9,828 bases of DNA from Hydrogenophaga sp. (GTDB taxonomy: Bacteria > Pseudomonadota > Gammaproteobacteria > Burkholderiales > Burkholderiaceae_C): the NCBI GenBank assembly GCA_025458415.1, contig JALOSN010000043.1, forward strand, positions 1-9,828. The letters are read 5' to 3'. Positions 6,946 to 9,828 of this stretch are shown here, piece by piece. The first letter of the stretch is position 1; each line of letters begins with the position of its first letter. The position numbers and the translations under genes were made by a program. The notes beneath the pieces are model-generated. The model worked only from the letters and a program-made list of their open reading frames with translations. It was not told the origin of the DNA and did no database searches.

Positions 6946-7828
6946 TCAGCGCACCTCGAAACGGGCCACGCTGTTGCGGGCATGGGGCGTGACATCAAAG
7001 GGTTGACCGCGCACGTAGACCTCCACGGCATCGGCCCGCCCCACGACCACGCGATAGGGGGGAGAGGCCGAAAAATCGACATTGTCTCCAGCTCTGAGCA
7101 CACGCTGCACAGCGACCCCACCACTCCCATTGATGACCTCAATCCAGGTCTCATCGTTGGCGCGAATGACCAGCAGCTTGCTGCTGTCCGGGGCGACCTG
7201 GGTCACCGGACCTGACGGGCTGGTCGGCTCTGGGGCCGTTGTGACTGGCGCCGGGCTGGAATTGTCAGGCGCCAGCAATGGCAGGGCAGGTTGAGGCGGA
7301 GGTGCGACCTCGGCAACCCCAGGCTGGACCGCCACACCACCCCCGGCCGGAGCCGGAGCCGCCGGTACAGCGGGTTCCGAACGCATGGTCGGTGCAAAAG
7401 GCATTTGACCTTCGTGCGGCCAGAAATACATGGCCAGTGCAGCCAGCAGCACCAGACCAGAGCCTGGCGGGACCCGCCTGAGCAGATGCGGCGGCACCTT
7501 CCCGGGCCGGTCGAAACGGTGTGTTGAGTGCCTCTTCGGAGACCACGCCCAGGACCGGTCGCTTGCCCTGGGGTATCTGGGCCAGAACCGGTGCCGGATC
7601 CATGCGCAGTTGGCGGCAGGCGCTGGAAGCCAATGCACGCGCGAATGTCAGGTCAGGAAGCTCGTCGTACCGCCCGGCCTCCAGTGCCTCCAGCTTCCTG
7701 ACAGGGACCTTGAGTGCCGCCGCCAGTGCCGCGATGTGCAAACCGGCCTGCTCCCGGGCTTGCTGCAGCAAGACCGGACGGGACCATTCGGAATCGGGCA
7801 AGCTCACGCCAGCACCCGGCTCATTCAT
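6946..7828 (-). pseudogene. RodZ-like HTH / membrane protein, frameshifted
   Basis: RodZ-type proteins carry a cytoplasmic helix-turn-helix domain, one membrane helix and a periplasmic C-terminal domain, and link cell shape to MreB. Here the two halves are in different frames. From ATG 7828 (GAGGGG six bases upstream, eight-base overlap with pilF) the first frame encodes an HTH_25-type domain at about 18-85 and reaches LNTPFRPAR (101-109). It then degenerates and stops at 7265. From about 7500 the next frame encodes KVPPHLLRRVPP, a hydrophobic helix (about 122-136, GLVLLAALAMYFW), a proline/alanine-rich linker, and a DUF4115-like domain (WIEVINGSGG...VEVYVRGQPF). That frame ends at 6946, two bases before ispG. 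Dropping one G from the GGG at 7503-7501 restores a 293-residue protein. It could be a true mutation or a sequencing/assembly error; both halves look otherwise intact, which favours an error or a recent event. Confidence 0.85.
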
Positions 7829-8633
7829 GAAATGCCCCTCGCTGATAGGACACCCACTGCCTCGACTCCGGGAAGCGACGTCCGAGTTGTTGTGCCAGTT
7901 GCTCCACCACGACCGTGTTGCCCATCCGGCGTTCCACCTTGATGCCCAGCCAAAGCGTTTCCGCGTTCGCCAGTTCGCTGTTATTGAGTCGGCGGATGAC
8001 AAACTGGGCACGCGCATCCTCACCCCGCTGGAACAGCAGCTGCGCAAGGTTGAAGGCGGCGATCGGATTGGCAGGGTCGAGCTCGTAGGACCGGTTGAGG
8101 CTGCCTTCGGCCTCACTCAGCTGCCCCATGCGAACCTGACACACACCTTTGGCCAGGTAGGTGCGCGCCTGTCCGCCATAAACCGGGCTGGCCAGGGCGC
8201 GGTTGAACAGATCGACGGCCTGGGCATGGCGGCCCTGCTGGCATTGAAACCAGCCGTAATTGTGGAGTGCGTCAGGGTCGCGGGGGGTCAGCTGCAAGGC
8301 ACGCTGAAAGCTGTCTTCGGCCAGCCGTGCATTGTTCATCTGCATGAAGATCAGACCCCGAAGGACATACGCAGGGGAATAGGTGGCGTCTGCCGCCAGG
8401 GCCTGCTTGATTTCATCCAGCGCAATATCGGTGCGGCCCTGCTCGAAGTAGCCCGATGCCAGCTCCATGCGAAGACGGGCGCGCTTGCGCTGCTCAGGCT
8501 CGTCGAACTCGGTCACCGGAGCAGCGGAGGGGTCAACGGCCGCCGGGCCGGTGGCGCCACAAGCGACCAGCACGAGGCAAAGGGACAGCACGAGCCAACG
8601 CGACAGGCTGCGGGTATGCGAAGCGTGGGTCAT
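7821..8633 (-). CDS. pilW: Type IV pilus biogenesis lipoprotein PilF/PilW (TPR)
   Basis: PilF (called PilW in some genera) is the outer-membrane pilotin that carries the secretin PilQ to the outer membrane and supports its multimerisation for type IV pili. The 270-residue product has a signal peptide with hydrophobic core (about 13-23) and lipobox LVAC, with the lipidated cysteine at 25 and glycine at +2. TPR units follow: LRMELASGYFEQGRTDIALD, YVLRGLIFMQMNNARLAEDS, ALHNYGWFQCQQGRHAQAVD and further ones. The NYGWFxCQQGR segment is characteristic of PilF. The frame is open upstream to 8900, but the ATG at 8633 gives the signal peptide, has AAAGG upstream, and overlaps the rlmN stop by four bases (ATGA). 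Its end overlaps the RodZ-like gene by eight bases. The rlmN-pilF order is widely conserved. Confidence 0.95.
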   Translation of the reverse strand: MTHASHTRSLSRWLVLSLCLVLVACGATGPAAVDPSAAPVTEFDEPEQRKRARLRMELASGYFEQGRTDIALDEIKQALAADATYSPAYVLRGLIFMQMNNARLAEDSFQRALQLTPRDPDALHNYGWFQCQQGRHAQAVDLFNRALASPVYGGQARTYLAKGVCQVRMGQLSEAEGSLNRSYELDPANPIAAFNLAQLLFQRGEDARAQFVIRRLNNSELANAETLWLGIKVERRMGNTVVVEQLAQQLGRRFPESRQWVSYQRGAFHE

Positions 8634-9775
8634 GCCTGCCTTTCTGTACGAACGATGCGGATGGGACGCGCAACTGAATCCCGTCGACGGGCCATTCGCT
8701 CGGCGACGTTGGTGCGGTCCAGCACATCGCCAGCCAGTTGCCCGCAAGCGGCGTCGATATCGTCGCCGCGTGTCTTGCGAACGGTCGTGACGATACCACC
8801 GTCGTTGAGCCGGCGGGCGAACTCCAGGACGCGAGGGCGCGGCGAACAGGTCAGGCCTGAATCCGGAAACGGGTTGAACGGAATCAGATTGATCTTGCAC
8901 GGCACTCCGCTCCCCCGGTGCTTCCGAAGCAGATCGAGCAGTTGGAGCGCATGCTCCGGCTGGTCGTTCACGCCATCCAGCATGCAGTACTCGAAGGTGA
9001 TGAAGTCGCGCGGGGCCGCAGGCAAATACCTCAGGCAGGCGTCCAGCAGCTCGCTCAGCGGGTACTTGCGGTTCAGCGGAACCAGATCGTCCCTGAGCGC
9101 GTCGTGGGGTGCATGGAGCGAGACAGCCAGTGCGACGGGGCAGTCCTGTGCCAGCCGGTCCATCATCGGGACCACCCCAGAGGTGGAGACCGTCAGCCGT
9201 CGCCTGGAAAGCCCATACGCATGGTCGTCGAGCATCACCCTGAGGACTGGCACCAGAGCGGTGTAGTTCTGCAGCGGCTCACCCATGCCCATCATCACCA
9301 CGTTGGTAACGACGCGATCGGATGTGTTGAGATGCTTGCGCAGAAAGTGTTCGGCATGCCAGAGTTGCGCCAGGATCTCACCCGTGGTGAGGTTGCGCGA
9401 AAAACCCTGGTGCCCGGTGGAACAGAAGCGACAACCGACGGCACAGCCGGCCTGCGAGGAAATGCAGAGCGTACCGCGGTCGTCTTCGGGAATGAACACG
9501 GTCTCGACGGCGTTGCCGTCGCCCACATCGAAAAGCCACTTGATGGTGCCGTCGGCCGAGTCCTGGCGCGAGAGCACGGGGAGATCCGATATGTCGGCGA
9601 CCGAAGGGAGCTTTTCACGCAGGCTTTTGGCGAGATCGGTCATCTCGTCGAAGCGCGAAGCCCCTTTCTGATGGATCCAGCGGAACAGCTGGACGGCGCG
9701 AAAGCGCTTTTCGCCCAGCTGTTCGCAAAAGGCGGCCAAGCCCTCGAGATCGAAGTCGAGCAGGTTGACCGTCAT
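8630..9775 (-). CDS. rlmN: Dual-specificity 23S rRNA/tRNA adenine-C2 methyltransferase RlmN
   Basis: RlmN is a radical SAM enzyme that methylates C2 of A2503 in 23S rRNA and of A37 in a set of tRNAs. The 381-residue product has the N-terminal accessory domain (about 1-75). The radical SAM cluster motif CAVGCRFC has ligands C111, C115 and C118, and the GMGEPLQN motif lies at 163-170. The two mechanistic cysteines of the family are present: C104 (GTLCISSQAGC) and the methyl-carrying C344 (RGDDIDAACGQL), matching C118 and C355 of the E. coli enzyme. These distinguish it from plain radical SAM proteins, and absence of resistance-gene features favours RlmN over Cfr. The ATG at 9775 gives the usual short start MTVNLLDFDLEGL, though no clear Shine-Dalgarno is seen. 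It lies 19 bases after the upstream gene and overlaps pilF by four bases. Confidence 0.97.
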   Translation of the reverse strand: MTVNLLDFDLEGLAAFCEQLGEKRFRAVQLFRWIHQKGASRFDEMTDLAKSLREKLPSVADISDLPVLSRQDSADGTIKWLFDVGDGNAVETVFIPEDDRGTLCISSQAGCAVGCRFCSTGHQGFSRNLTTGEILAQLWHAEHFLRKHLNTSDRVVTNVVMMGMGEPLQNYTALVPVLRVMLDDHAYGLSRRRLTVSTSGVVPMMDRLAQDCPVALAVSLHAPHDALRDDLVPLNRKYPLSELLDACLRYLPAAPRDFITFEYCMLDGVNDQPEHALQLLDLLRKHRGSGVPCKINLIPFNPFPDSGLTCSPRPRVLEFARRLNDGGIVTTVRKTRGDDIDAACGQLAGDVLDRTNVAERMARRRDSVARPIRIVRTERQA

Positions 9776-9794
9776 GTCATGGTGTTCGCGCGGA

Positions 9795-9828
9795 TCAGCG
9801 CGAGTACACGTTCATGCCGGGGAAGAAG
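9795..9828 (-). CDS. C-terminal end of upstream gene, probably nucleoside diphosphate kinase
   Basis: Only ten residues before the TGA at 9797-9795 are visible: FFPGMNVYSR. A final aromatic pair followed by VYSR or IYSR fits the C-terminus of betaproteobacterial Ndk, which balances nucleoside triphosphates, and ndk commonly precedes rlmN in Burkholderiales. The visible part is too short to prove the family. Identity rests mostly on gene order. Confidence 0.5.
   Translation of the reverse strand, partial: FFPGMNVYSR

Noticed and set aside
7521..9266. A 581-codon open frame on the plus strand opposite rlmN, pilF and the RodZ-like gene
   Set aside because: It is antisense to well-supported genes, its product is low-complexity rich in Ser/Arg/Ala with no recognisable domain, and such frames are common in GC-rich DNA.
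1..9828. Mobile elements, CRISPR arrays, tRNA/rRNA genes, defence or biosynthetic systems
   Set aside because: Looked for on both strands. No transposase, integrase, direct-repeat array or RNA gene was seen, and almost the whole window is filled by known housekeeping genes.

Overview
The window is a dense, GC-rich (roughly 60-65 %) bacterial chromosome segment in which every gene lies on the minus strand. Read 5'->3' along that strand, from high to low coordinates, the order is: the tail of probable ndk, rlmN, pilF/pilW, a RodZ-like HTH/membrane gene, ispG, hisS, yfgM-like, bamB, der, hfq and the 5' part of hflX. This order and the protein sequences fit Betaproteobacteria, order Burkholderiales. 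The Der, Hfq and HisS sequences look most like Comamonadaceae, by recalled family resemblance only, with no search run.

Layout by position: 9795-9828 is the end of an upstream gene. 6946-9775 is a tight run (rlmN, pilF, rodZ-like) with overlapping stops and starts, leading directly into ispG (5672-6943). A 94-base spacer with a strong hairpin separates ispG from hisS (4270-5577). A 48-base spacer precedes yfgM-like (3547-4221), which overlaps bamB (2390-3550) by ATGA, and der (1030-2367) follows after 22 bases. A 104-base spacer with a candidate promoter precedes hfq (674-925). After 77 more bases hflX begins and runs off the window at base 1.

The genes are housekeeping: rRNA/tRNA methylation (RlmN), pilus secretin assembly (PilF), cell shape or regulation (RodZ-like), isoprenoid synthesis (IspG), tRNA charging (HisS), envelope protein export and outer-membrane assembly (YfgM, BamB), ribosome maturation and rescue (Der, HflX) and sRNA-based regulation (Hfq). 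Several are co-transcribed in many proteobacteria, and the close spacing here suggests the same.

I see no mobile element, CRISPR array, tRNA or rRNA gene, or unknown multi-gene system. The main anomaly is an apparent one-base frameshift in the RodZ-like gene near 7501-7503. Secondary points are three non-ATG starts (der, hfq, hflX) and the hairpin after ispG.
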